From positions 1,240,001 to 1,304,000 of the forward strand of contig CP112982.1 of NCBI GenBank assembly GCA_041875495.1: DNA of 64,000 nt, read 5' to 3'. This document shows positions 37,674 through 48,683 of this stretch, in pieces. How positions within the stretch are numbered: the stretch's first letter is position 1; each line of letters opens with the position of its first letter. The notes beneath the pieces are model-generated. The model was not told the DNA's origin. It did no database searches and was given only the letters and a program-made list of their open reading frames with translations. A program made the translations under genes and the position numbers. Origin of the DNA: Halomonas sp. CH40 (GTDB taxonomy: Bacteria; Pseudomonadota; Gammaproteobacteria; Pseudomonadales; Halomonadaceae).

Positions 37674-40600
37674 TCAGCGGATAACTTTCTGCTCGGCTGA
37701 ATGCTCGGCGGATCTTAACTGCGTCAGCAGTGCCTGTAACGGGTGAGGCAAGGTCTGCTGTGAAAAGCGTTTGACTTGGCTGCGGCAGGAATAGCCGGTG
37801 GCCAGTAGCCGTCCGCTATTTTCCTCGGCTTCCACCTGAGGTTGCCAGGATTGGGCATAGATGGTTTTTGAGGTAGCCACGTTACGAGTTTCATGGCCGT
37901 AAGTGCCCGACATGCCACAGCAGCCGCTGCTGGCCAGTTCAAGCTGTAAACCAAAGGCGTTAAACACCTGCTGCCAAGCCTTGGGGCTGCCGGGGGCATT
38001 GGTTTTTTCAGTGCAATGGGAAAGCAGCCGAAACCCTGGGTCATCTAGTTCAAGCTGCTGTGGCGCCAGGGTGTTCAGGCGTGTGGCCAGCCATTCCTGT
38101 AGCAGCAGCACGGGGGGTACAGCTTCCTGACCAAGGGCTTTGACATATTCCTGACGGTAGGTCAGCGTCATGGCCGGATCAATGCCCACCAGCGGCACTT
38201 CAAAACGCGCCAGGGTGGCTAAGCGCTTGGCCTGCTGACGGGCGGTGCGTTCGAAAGCGCCCAGAAACCCCTGCACATGCAGCGGTTTGCCGTTGGCGGA
38301 AAAGGGCATGACCAACACCCGTATCTCCAGGCGCGTCAGCAGCTCGATAATGTCCATCACCAGGGTGGCTTCAAAATGGGTGGTAAAGGCATCCTGAACC
38401 AGAACCACGCTATTGGCGCGCTGCTTTTCCGTCAACATGGCCAGCGAGGTAGGCGTGGCTTCCGCGACGCCCCAGGCGCGCAGCTGTTTTTTGACACTGG
38501 CGCGGGAGACCTTGGGCGAATCGCTGATCCCCAAGCCCTTACGCATCAGGGTATCCACCCAGCGCTGGCCGATCACGGCATTATAAAGCGGGGCCGCTCT
38601 GGCCATGGTCGGCAGCATATGTTCGGTGCCGCCGACGATATAGTCGCGCAGCGGGCGCAGGTAACGGCCGTGGTAGACCTCCAGAAACTGGGAGCGGAAC
38701 TGGGGCACGTTAACCTTGATGGGGCACTGCCCAGCGCAGGACTTACACGCCAGACAGCCCGCCATAGCGTCATACACCTGATGGGAGTAGTCGTGGCGCT
38801 GTTTTCTGCTCAAGGTATTCATGGCGCGCAGCGGAAAGCTTTTAATAAAGCCAAAGACACCTTCGGCTTTTTTCTTGCGTGACTCTTCCACTACGTCAAT
38901 GCCCGCGGCCTGCTGCAAGCGCAGCCATTCGCGCATCAGGCTGGCGCGGCCCTTGGGTGAATGCACGCGATCCCGAGTCGCCTTCCACGATGGGCACATG
39001 GGGTCATCCACATCGTAGTTGTAGCAGGCGCCGTTGCCGTTGCAATACACCGCCGCGTCATAGGCCTGCCAGGCGCGTTCATCAATTTGACGGTCAAGCT
39101 GGCCGCGGGTGGTCACGCCATCCACCTTGAGCAGGGCAGGGTCGCTGTCCCGGGCAATCACGCCATCATCAGGGTTGACGGAAGCGGGCAGGGGCGAAGC
39201 AATCTTGCCCGGGTTGAGCTGGTTTTCCGGATCAAACGCTGCCTTGACCCGTTGCAGGCTAGGGTAGAGTTCAGAAAAGAATTTAGGGCCGAACTCGGAG
39301 CGTACTCCTTTACCATGCTCGCCCCATAGCAGGCCCCCATATTTCTGGGTCAGGGCGACGACTTCATCCGAGACCTCGCGGATCAGGCGCTCTTGTTGCG
39401 GGTCTTTCATATCAATGGCCGGGCGCACGTGAAGCACCCCGGCATCCACATGGCCAAACATGCCATATTGCAGCTCGCGGGCATCCAGTGCGGCACGGAA
39501 CTCGGCGATAAAATCCGCCAGGTGCTCTGGCGGCACGGCGGTATCCTCGACAAAGGCAATCGGGCGTTTTTCACCTTTGACATTGCCTAACAGGCCCACG
39601 GCGCGTTTGCGCATGGCGTAGACTTTCTGAATGTCTGCACGCCCTTGGGCCAGGGTGTAGCCCAAGCGCTGAACGCTGGTATCCTGGCTCAAGTGATCCG
39701 TAAATGCCTTGATCCGGCGGGTCAGGCGCTCAGGGTCGTCGTCATTGAACTCGACCAGATTGATGCCGCGGATCGGTGTATCACCTTCGGGGAAAAAGGT
39801 GGCAACGCTATCCCACACAAAATCGTCCATGGCCAGCAGTAGCACCTGATCATCGACGGTTTCAATCGAGGTCGGCCGCTCGCTGCTGGCCATCAGCGCC
39901 TTGGCATCGCGCAGAGCATCCATGAAGCCCGCGTAGCGCACGTTGACCAGGGTAGAGTGCTTAGGAATCGGCAGCACATTCAGGACGGCTTCATTCAGAA
40001 AGCCCAGCGAACCTTCCGAGCCGCACAGCAGGCTGTTGATATCCAGCTCGCCCTGTTCAGTACGCAGATGGGCCAGGTCATAGCCGGTCAGGCAGCGGTT
40101 GAGGGGCGGGAACTTGGCCTCAATCAGGTCTCGCTGCTGGTCAATAATCCTGGCGGCGGTGCGGTGAATATCCCCGATGATGCCTGCCTGCTGGCAAGCA
40201 GCGTCTTCCTCAGCGCTGCTGAGTGGGCGGCTATGCAGGTGTTCACCGCCGATCAGGACGGTATCAAGCTCCAGCACGTGATGGCGGGTCTTGCCGTATT
40301 CACAGCTGCCCTGGCCGCTGGCGTCGGTTGAAATCATCCCGCCAATGGTGGCGCGGTTGGAGGTGGAAAGTTCCGGCGCGAAAAACAGCCCGTGGGGTTT
40401 AAGGGCCGCGTTAAGCTGATCCTTCACCACGCCTGCCTGAACCCGAACCCGACGGTTCTCTACATCAATATCCAGGATGCGGTTCATATGCCGCGACACA
40501 TCAACCACGATGCCGTCAGTCAATGACTGGCCGTTGGTGCCAGTACCGCCGCCACGAGCAGTGAGCACAATATTGCGGTTAGGCACCTGAGCCGCCATTC

Positions 40601-40817
40601 GGGTAATGCGCGTGAGGTCTTCGCTGTGCTTAGGATACACCACCGCCTGGGGCCAACGTTGATAGATGGAGTTGTCGGTGGCCAGCACGGTGCGGCTGGC
40701 ATAGTCCGGGCAAATCTCACCTTCAAAGCCATTGGCCTTGAGGATTTCAAGGAAGCGCACATAGTCACTGCTTAGCGACTCAAAGGCGACGCGGTCAGAA
40801 TCCAGGGATGCAATCAT
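37674..40817 (-). CDS. FAD-linked oxidase with Fe-S domain (YdiJ-type D-2-hydroxyglutarate dehydrogenase)
   Basis: A 1047-residue fused dehydrogenase. The N-terminal PCMH FAD domain (VVYPKHSEDLTRITRMA, ARGGGTGTNGQSLTDGIVVD) and the FAD-oxidase C domain (GMFGHVDAGVLHVRP) precede a ferredoxin-like segment with GCLACKSCAGQCPIKVNVP and a C-terminal CCG-type region (LLSHCTEK, SSGCCGMSGTYGHE). E. coli YdiJ has the same layout at 1018 residues and oxidises D-2-hydroxyglutarate; that substrate is transferred here by similarity. It may be co-transcribed with the 52-residue membrane protein upstream. Confidence 0.88.
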   Translation of the reverse strand: MIASLDSDRVAFESLSSDYVRFLEILKANGFEGEICPDYASRTVLATDNSIYQRWPQAVVYPKHSEDLTRITRMAAQVPNRNIVLTARGGGTGTNGQSLTDGIVVDVSRHMNRILDIDVENRRVRVQAGVVKDQLNAALKPHGLFFAPELSTSNRATIGGMISTDASGQGSCEYGKTRHHVLELDTVLIGGEHLHSRPLSSAEEDAACQQAGIIGDIHRTAARIIDQQRDLIEAKFPPLNRCLTGYDLAHLRTEQGELDINSLLCGSEGSLGFLNEAVLNVLPIPKHSTLVNVRYAGFMDALRDAKALMASSERPTSIETVDDQVLLLAMDDFVWDSVATFFPEGDTPIRGINLVEFNDDDPERLTRRIKAFTDHLSQDTSVQRLGYTLAQGRADIQKVYAMRKRAVGLLGNVKGEKRPIAFVEDTAVPPEHLADFIAEFRAALDARELQYGMFGHVDAGVLHVRPAIDMKDPQQERLIREVSDEVVALTQKYGGLLWGEHGKGVRSEFGPKFFSELYPSLQRVKAAFDPENQLNPGKIASPLPASVNPDDGVIARDSDPALLKVDGVTTRGQLDRQIDERAWQAYDAAVYCNGNGACYNYDVDDPMCPSWKATRDRVHSPKGRASLMREWLRLQQAAGIDVVEESRKKKAEGVFGFIKSFPLRAMNTLSRKQRHDYSHQVYDAMAGCLACKSCAGQCPIKVNVPQFRSQFLEVYHGRYLRPLRDYIVGGTEHMLPTMARAAPLYNAVIGQRWVDTLMRKGLGISDSPKVSRASVKKQLRAWGVAEATPTSLAMLTEKQRANSVVLVQDAFTTHFEATLVMDIIELLTRLEIRVLVMPFSANGKPLHVQGFLGAFERTARQQAKRLATLARFEVPLVGIDPAMTLTYRQEYVKALGQEAVPPVLLLQEWLATRLNTLAPQQLELDDPGFRLLSHCTEKTNAPGSPKAWQQVFNAFGLQLELASSGCCGMSGTYGHETRNVATSKTIYAQSWQPQVEAEENSGRLLATGYSCRSQVKRFSQQTLPHPLQALLTQLRSAEHSAEQKVIR

Positions 40818-40991
40818 GGTAGGGGCTACGCCATCGTTATCGGCTCGGCTGCCTCAGGCAGAACGAGGTGAAAGAACACGGCCAGATTCCAGCCATTCGA
40901 ATGCTTCCACTTTACCGCAGGCACCCCCTGACTGCACACAGTAGCATCGGCAAAAAAGGCCATAAAATGGCCACTGAGCACCGGTAACTGA

Positions 40992-41150
40992 TTAGCTTGC
41001 CTTGGCTTCCTGGGAATCTTTTTTCTCTTCAGCAGGCGCCGGCGCTTCGCTTGCGCGCAAACTCCGCCCAAGCCAGATCACGGTGCCAAAACACAAAACA
41101 CTGAGTAAGATGATACCGCCGTATACATAAGGCATGACATTTTCCAACAT
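40992..41150 (-). CDS. 52-residue single-span membrane protein
   Basis: A short frame of 52 codons starting ATG TTG GAA, with AGAGGT six bases upstream. It encodes MLENVMPYVYGGIILLSVLC and then FGTVIWLGRSLR, a single transmembrane helix (about residues 9-28), followed by a charged tail rich in Ala, Glu and Lys. A proper ribosome site, a clear topology and the same strand as the dehydrogenase that starts 174 bases downstream support it. I do not recognise a family. Confidence 0.6.
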   Translation of the reverse strand: MLENVMPYVYGGIILLSVLCFGTVIWLGRSLRASEAPAPAEEKKDSQEAKAS

Positions 41151-41312
41151 GACCTCTACCTCTCATTTCGATACATGGATAACGCTATCCATATTAGCGG
41201 TTGGGTTGAGCCATTTATTGACCCAGGTCGTGTTTTGTGACTGCAAGTTGGAAATGTTCATATGCCTGGCTATTGGGTGAGGAAAAGACGTCTCGTTCTC
41301 GGCACTACATAA

Positions 41313-42020
41313 TTACCCCAAGTGCAGCGTTTCCACCTCAAAGGCTATTATCTGCCGTCTAGCAATCGAGAACTCCACGCCAATCATATGGATAGGCTTA
41401 CCGCTGGCAAGATGTCTATCGGCGTAGCCTTTGGTTTTGATCTGCTCCAGCGCTTTGCCCTGTGGTTCCTGCTCAACCACTTTGAATTCAAACAGATAAA
41501 TATGGCCGCCAAAGTCAACGCTCATATCCACCTGGCCTTTGCTGCTGGCATCTTCCACCTCAGACATCAACATCAAACTGGCTGAGCAGTTCGTATTCAG
41601 CCTCCCAATGCTTTAGCTATGGCGTAAACACACCGCGTTCTTTCAGCAGGTTGACCAAAAAGGTGGGTGTGGCACTTTCAAACCAGTAGGGGCCAAATTC
41701 GCACTCTTCCATCAGCAACAGCACATCAAAAGGGTTGTAGACAGCATCAATCTCTTTATTACCCCAGCGGTAACCGTTATACCAGCGGCGGATTTCTTCC
41801 CGGTCAAGGCCCGGAAGCTCTGGCGTAAAAACGTTATCAATATCTTCGTCGGTATAGCCGCAGATGGCTGCATAATCCGGTGAAAGAGTGATATCGCGAA
41901 GGTTGTTCAACCCCGAAAACAGGCTTACCTTGCTGAACTTGGACACCCCGGTGAGTAGCACAAAATGCAGGTAGGGGTCGGCGTCCTAGAGGACGCTATT
42001 GTAGTGGTCGTGGTGATCAT
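41313..42020 (-). pseudogene. Remnant of an AAA-ATPase-like/PD-(D/E)XK nuclease protein
   Basis: Pieces of a protein in the AAA-ATPase-like (DUF1703-type) family, normally 500 or more residues. Upstream, about a dozen codons (HYNSVL) run to a TAG at 41986-41988, then the frame continues through DADPYLHFVLLTGVSKFSKVSLFSG to a second TAG at 41617-41619. It then continues in frame as LKHWEAEYELLSQFDV. The PD-(D/E)XK tail (GQVDMSVDFGGHIYLFEFKVV) follows in another frame, so the middle has been deleted. The N-terminal ATPase half is missing. These families occur in large lineage-specific expansions and are often degraded. Confidence 0.85.
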
Positions 42021-42083
42021 TCACATATTTTTGTGTAGGCAGAAAAACTGCTCTTCTATGGGCAGTTAGGCCGATCAATGGGA

Positions 42084-42845
42084 TTAAGCGGCTAAATGGT
42101 TTATCAGCAGGCTTTCGTTGTTGAGTTCAAGTATGTTGGCATACTGAACCAAGGCAGCTTTGGCCTGTGCGGCACCTTCGGCATTGGCTCCGGGTTCTAG
42201 CACAACGAAGGCCGTGATGTTTTCATGTGCCTGTTTGAATTCTACCAGCTTGCCCAGGGTTTGCATGACAGTAGACCAGTGTGGATCCTGTCCTCGGATA
42301 GAAATGGGCTGAATCACCTTGGCATGGTCTGTATTGATATCAACCGCGAAGGGGAAGGTGAGTTGGTGCCCGCTAGCACCTTGGGTGGTGAAGTTGCGGG
42401 TGATACGTTGCCTGGCCAGCCCTTTGTTGAGAATCTCCCCAACCCTGTCTTCAAAGCTTTTGGGCGCGCCTGGAAACATCTCGCTTATTGCATCACTTAG
42501 ACGAATAGAGGCTTCAAAATACCTGGGTAAAAAGAGGCTGAGTTCATCCTGCCTGCAGGTTCCAGTCACTTCCCCAGTGTTCTTGATGGATAAATGGTAG
42601 GCAGACAATAGCTTATCCAGCTTTTCTATTCGCCGCTTAGTGATGTTGACGCCGTGGGACTGCGCCGTAAAGAGCTGGTTGCCGTCATCGGTGATCACAA
42701 GGTTGCCTTGACCATCATCCACTACATAAATTCCCAATGATTCGGGATCATAACCATGTGTGAACGCAGAATTCAGGAAAAAAACACCCTCTTTAACCGG
42801 AGTGCATTGGTACCCAAGCGCCTCCTTTATGTTCATGCAATTCAT
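42084..42845 (-). CDS. DUF1828/DUF1829-type protein
   Basis: 253 residues. The N-terminal half (DPESLGIYVVDDGQGNLVITDDGNQLFTAQSHGVNI) fits the DUF1828 pattern, and the C-terminal part (residues about 150-245, HQLTFPFAVDI ... EFKQAHENITAFVVLEPG) fits DUF1829. Such proteins are found on phages, plasmids and genomic islands; their biochemistry is unknown. The start overlaps the preceding stop by 4 bases (ATGA), so it formed a two-gene unit with the interrupted gene upstream. It appears intact itself. Confidence 0.72.
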   Translation of the reverse strand: MNCMNIKEALGYQCTPVKEGVFFLNSAFTHGYDPESLGIYVVDDGQGNLVITDDGNQLFTAQSHGVNITKRRIEKLDKLLSAYHLSIKNTGEVTGTCRQDELSLFLPRYFEASIRLSDAISEMFPGAPKSFEDRVGEILNKGLARQRITRNFTTQGASGHQLTFPFAVDINTDHAKVIQPISIRGQDPHWSTVMQTLGKLVEFKQAHENITAFVVLEPGANAEGAAQAKAALVQYANILELNNESLLINHLAA

Positions 42846-43354
42846 GGTAGTAAACTCCCTTGTTCTTCAGGGGGCATGGTGAATGCAGGTGCCTGCCTGA
42901 TGCCAGCTTCTTTTAAGAATAGCTGCCAAAGCAGCGTTGTGCCCATTGGTTTAAGCGGCTTTGCGTAGCCATAGCTGGCAGATTCAATCGGAATATGTAG
43001 ATGGGGGTGGGGGATAATCTGCTCAAAGTATTTCAGCCCTTCACCAACTTTATTGGTATGAGTGGATGGCTTTCCATCATCCACGCCAACAATACGTGCA
43101 TTATCAACAAAAAACGAGGCTGAAAAAGCGTCTTTTGCTAACCCGCTGGGTGAGCGTTTATAGGCAATCTCAACAAAGCATCCTTCTATGATAAGATCAT
43201 CAACCTACAGTGAAGCACGGATCTTGAAGGTTGACGGTACGCTGTTTGAGCTAACCCAGCCTTTTGCAAAGGTAGCTGGGCCATTCCAGCGCTTATCCTT
43301 CTGAATAAACTCAATGGCACGGGCATAACTCACCTGTTTTTGGTTTTTACCCAT
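42842..43354 (-). pseudogene. 170-codon gene interrupted by a single in-frame TAG, partner of the DUF1828 gene
   Basis: Starts at an ATG behind an excellent GCAAGGAGGCGTA ribosome site and runs 170 codons to a TGA, with one stop, TAG, at codon 50 (43205-43207). The frame is otherwise continuous and protein-like: MGKNQKQVSYARAIEFIQKD before it and DDLIIEGCFVEIAYKRSPSG after it, the latter reading like continuation of the same domain. Without the stop it would be a soluble 170-residue protein. I do not recognise the family. The lower part from 43084 could be re-initiated but has no good ribosome site. Recent nonsense mutation is the simplest reading. Confidence 0.72.
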
Positions 43355-43605
43355 TACGCCTCCTTGCTACATTGCCTTCTACTGTCATGCCAAGTATCCG
43401 TCATTAACCGCTTAAGTCATCTGCGTAACTTAAATATAAATTACCATATTCTTAAATTCAGAGTTTTGCTATAGCACAACGCTTACACGCTGACATCCAT
43501 GGCTTACACCCAAACCCCATAGCCGTGCCTTGCGCTTTTGCCTACAATAGGCACCTTTATCACGGCGCTGGCCGTGACGTTCACTGAATTCAGGCGAAGG
43601 AATGA

Positions 43606-45679
<2,074 letters not shown>

Positions 45680-45913
45680 AAGAGCCTTCCTGACAGTATT
45701 TAACGATAGCGAAGGTGATTCGCTGAGTAGCTGTTGACCCTGACGGGTACCAAGTTCGCCTTTGAGACGATTAAAGAGCAAAAGTTCTTGCTACCAGCAA
45801 AGTTCCCTTTATTAGGGTTTTGCTCCATCCTAACGCGTCTGATGTTTGTGCAAAGTGTTTCAAGGCGTCATCATGCAGTATCCACCACCCTGCAAGGAGG
45901 CTTTGCGCGTCAT

Positions 45914-47038
45914 ATGCTTGACCCCGTTAACAAACCGCCACAAGACGACAGCTACAGCAGTATGCCGCTTAATGCCACGCTATCTCTGGCGGCGCTGGTG
46001 ATTATTATTGGTGGCATGAAAGCGGGCTCCAGCTTGCTGGTGCCGCTGTTGCTGGCGTTTTTTATTGCGGTGGTGTGTACATCGCCGGTGCAGTGGCTTC
46101 ACCGCTTGGGGTTGTCGATGCGTTTGGCGGTGTTGCTGACCTTGATGGTGCTGCTGGGGCTGGCATCGCTGCTGGGCTTGCTGGTGGTTAACAGTTTCAG
46201 CACCTTTGTCGATTCGCTGCCGGATATTGAGACGCGCCTTTATGCGGCCTATGAGAGTCTGCTGAATACCCTGTCTTCCATGGGGCTTGCGATTGACCCT
46301 GAACAACTGAATACCCTGTTTGATAATCAGAGCATCACGTCCTGGATGCCGGCGATTCTGGGTGAGATCGGCAATCTGTTCATGCAGAGCATAGTGGTGT
46401 CGCTACTGGTGGTGTTCATGTTGTTCGAAACGCTGCACTTTCGCGATAAGGTATCGTTGGCGCTGGAAAATCCGGCCCCTAGCCTGAAGCGGTTCTCTGA
46501 GTTCAGCCGTACGTTCAAGCGCTATCTGGCGGTTAAGACGATTATTAGTCTGGCCACGGCAGTGCTGGTGTGGATTTCCTGTCTGGTGGTGGGGGTTGAA
46601 TTTCCGCTGTTGTGGGCGGTCTTGGCATTTGCGCTGAATTTTATACCCAATATTGGCTCGGCCATTGCGGCGGTGCCGCCGGTGTTGCTGTTGCTGGTTT
46701 CTCAGGATAGTGGTTTGTGGCAGGCGTTCTTGCTATCAATGTGCTATTTGGGTATTAACTTCGTGCTGGGTAATCTGGTGGAGCCACGCTTGATGGGGCG
46801 AGCCTTGGGATTGTCGACGCTGATCGCGTTTCTCTCCCTGGTGGTGTGGGGCTGGGTATTTGGTGCGGCGGGAATGCTGCTATCGGTATTGTTGACCATG
46901 ACGCTCAAGATTGCTCTGGATAGCCATCCGCAAACCCGCTGGATGGCGCATTTGCTGGGACCAGGCGCGCATCTGGAGGATTCGGTTGAAAAGCCACTAC
47001 GTGAAGCGACCAAGCCTCCCATGAAGCGGGATGAATAG
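45914..47038 (+). CDS. AI-2E family transporter (TqsA/PerM type)
   Basis: 374-residue polytopic inner-membrane protein. Paired hydrophobic helices run from NATLSLAALVIIIGGMKAG through LLVPLLLAFFIAVVCTSPVQWLHRLG, and the conserved C-terminal half carries WAVLAFALNFIPNIGSAIAAVPPVLL and NFVLGNLVEPRLMGRALGLS. The family exports autoinducer-2 in one case and Na+ or other solutes in others, so the substrate is open. The frame is open from 45734; the ATG at 45914 follows AAGGAGG at a longish 13-base spacing. A terminator follows. Confidence 0.88.
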   Translation: MLDPVNKPPQDDSYSSMPLNATLSLAALVIIIGGMKAGSSLLVPLLLAFFIAVVCTSPVQWLHRLGLSMRLAVLLTLMVLLGLASLLGLLVVNSFSTFVDSLPDIETRLYAAYESLLNTLSSMGLAIDPEQLNTLFDNQSITSWMPAILGEIGNLFMQSIVVSLLVVFMLFETLHFRDKVSLALENPAPSLKRFSEFSRTFKRYLAVKTIISLATAVLVWISCLVVGVEFPLLWAVLAFALNFIPNIGSAIAAVPPVLLLLVSQDSGLWQAFLLSMCYLGINFVLGNLVEPRLMGRALGLSTLIAFLSLVVWGWVFGAAGMLLSVLLTMTLKIALDSHPQTRWMAHLLGPGAHLEDSVEKPLREATKPPMKRDE

Positions 47039-47054
47039 CGGGCGGCAGATATAA

Positions 47055-47084
47055 AAAAAGACCGCCACAAACGGCGGTCTTTTT
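47055..47084. terminator. Bidirectional intrinsic terminator
   Basis: Perfect 12-base inverted repeat AAAAAGACCGCC / GGCGGTCTTTTT with a 6-base loop, A-rich on the left and T-rich on the right. It separates the convergent AI-2E-family and trxA genes. Confidence 0.92.
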
Positions 47085-47101
47085 GATAGGCCTGATGGCT
47101 A

Positions 47102-47422
47102 TCAGGCGTTTTGCTCAATAAACTGATTGAGTTGGGATTTGGATTGTGCGCCAACCAGTGAAGCAACCTTGGTGCCGGACTTGAACAGCATGACGGTGGG
47201 GACACCACGCACGCCTTGTTCAGCGGCAATTTCAGGCGCGTCGTCAACATTGATACTGACCACTTTCAAACCATCGCCGCGTTCCTCGGCAACTTCGTCA
47301 ACCACCGGTGCCATTACTTTGCAAGGGCCACACCAGGGGGCCCAGAACTTCAGTAATACGGGCTGTTCGGCGTTGATCACTTCTTGCTCAAAATTGGCGT
47401 TAGTGACATCAACCTGGGACAT
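47102..47422 (-). CDS. trxA: Thioredoxin 1
   Basis: 106-residue dithiol oxidoreductase of the cytoplasm. The active site is WCGPCK in FWAPWCGPCKVMAPVVDE, and the cis-Pro segment is GVRGVPTVMLF. It is a single-gene unit, with an AGGAGAATTCT ribosome site. The 285 bases up to cysB contain the two divergent promoters. Confidence 0.96.
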   Translation of the reverse strand: MSQVDVTNANFEQEVINAEQPVLLKFWAPWCGPCKVMAPVVDEVAEERGDGLKVVSINVDDAPEIAAEQGVRGVPTVMLFKSGTKVASLVGAQSKSQLNQFIEQNA

Positions 47423-47638
47423 AGAATTCTCCTGTTTGCGTTACTCTTGCAATGGCGTTGCTTAAGTCGTTGCTATAGTGAATGCAACATAGGTCGTGCG
47501 AATCAATAGCGCGTTTACAATGCGCCAAGCCGACAAATGTTAGCGGTCATCGGCACTGGTGGCAAATAAACCCGTCTGCCATGGATTTTTTTATACTATA
47601 ACGATATTATGATTATGTTTTTTATTCTATTAGATTGA

Positions 47639-48682
<1,044 letters not shown>

Positions 48683-48683
48683 C

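Noticed and set aside
40826..41071. An 81-codon minus-strand frame upstream of the YdiJ-type gene
   Set aside because: It is in a different frame from the 52-residue membrane protein, which has a ribosome site and sensible topology; the 81-codon product has neither.
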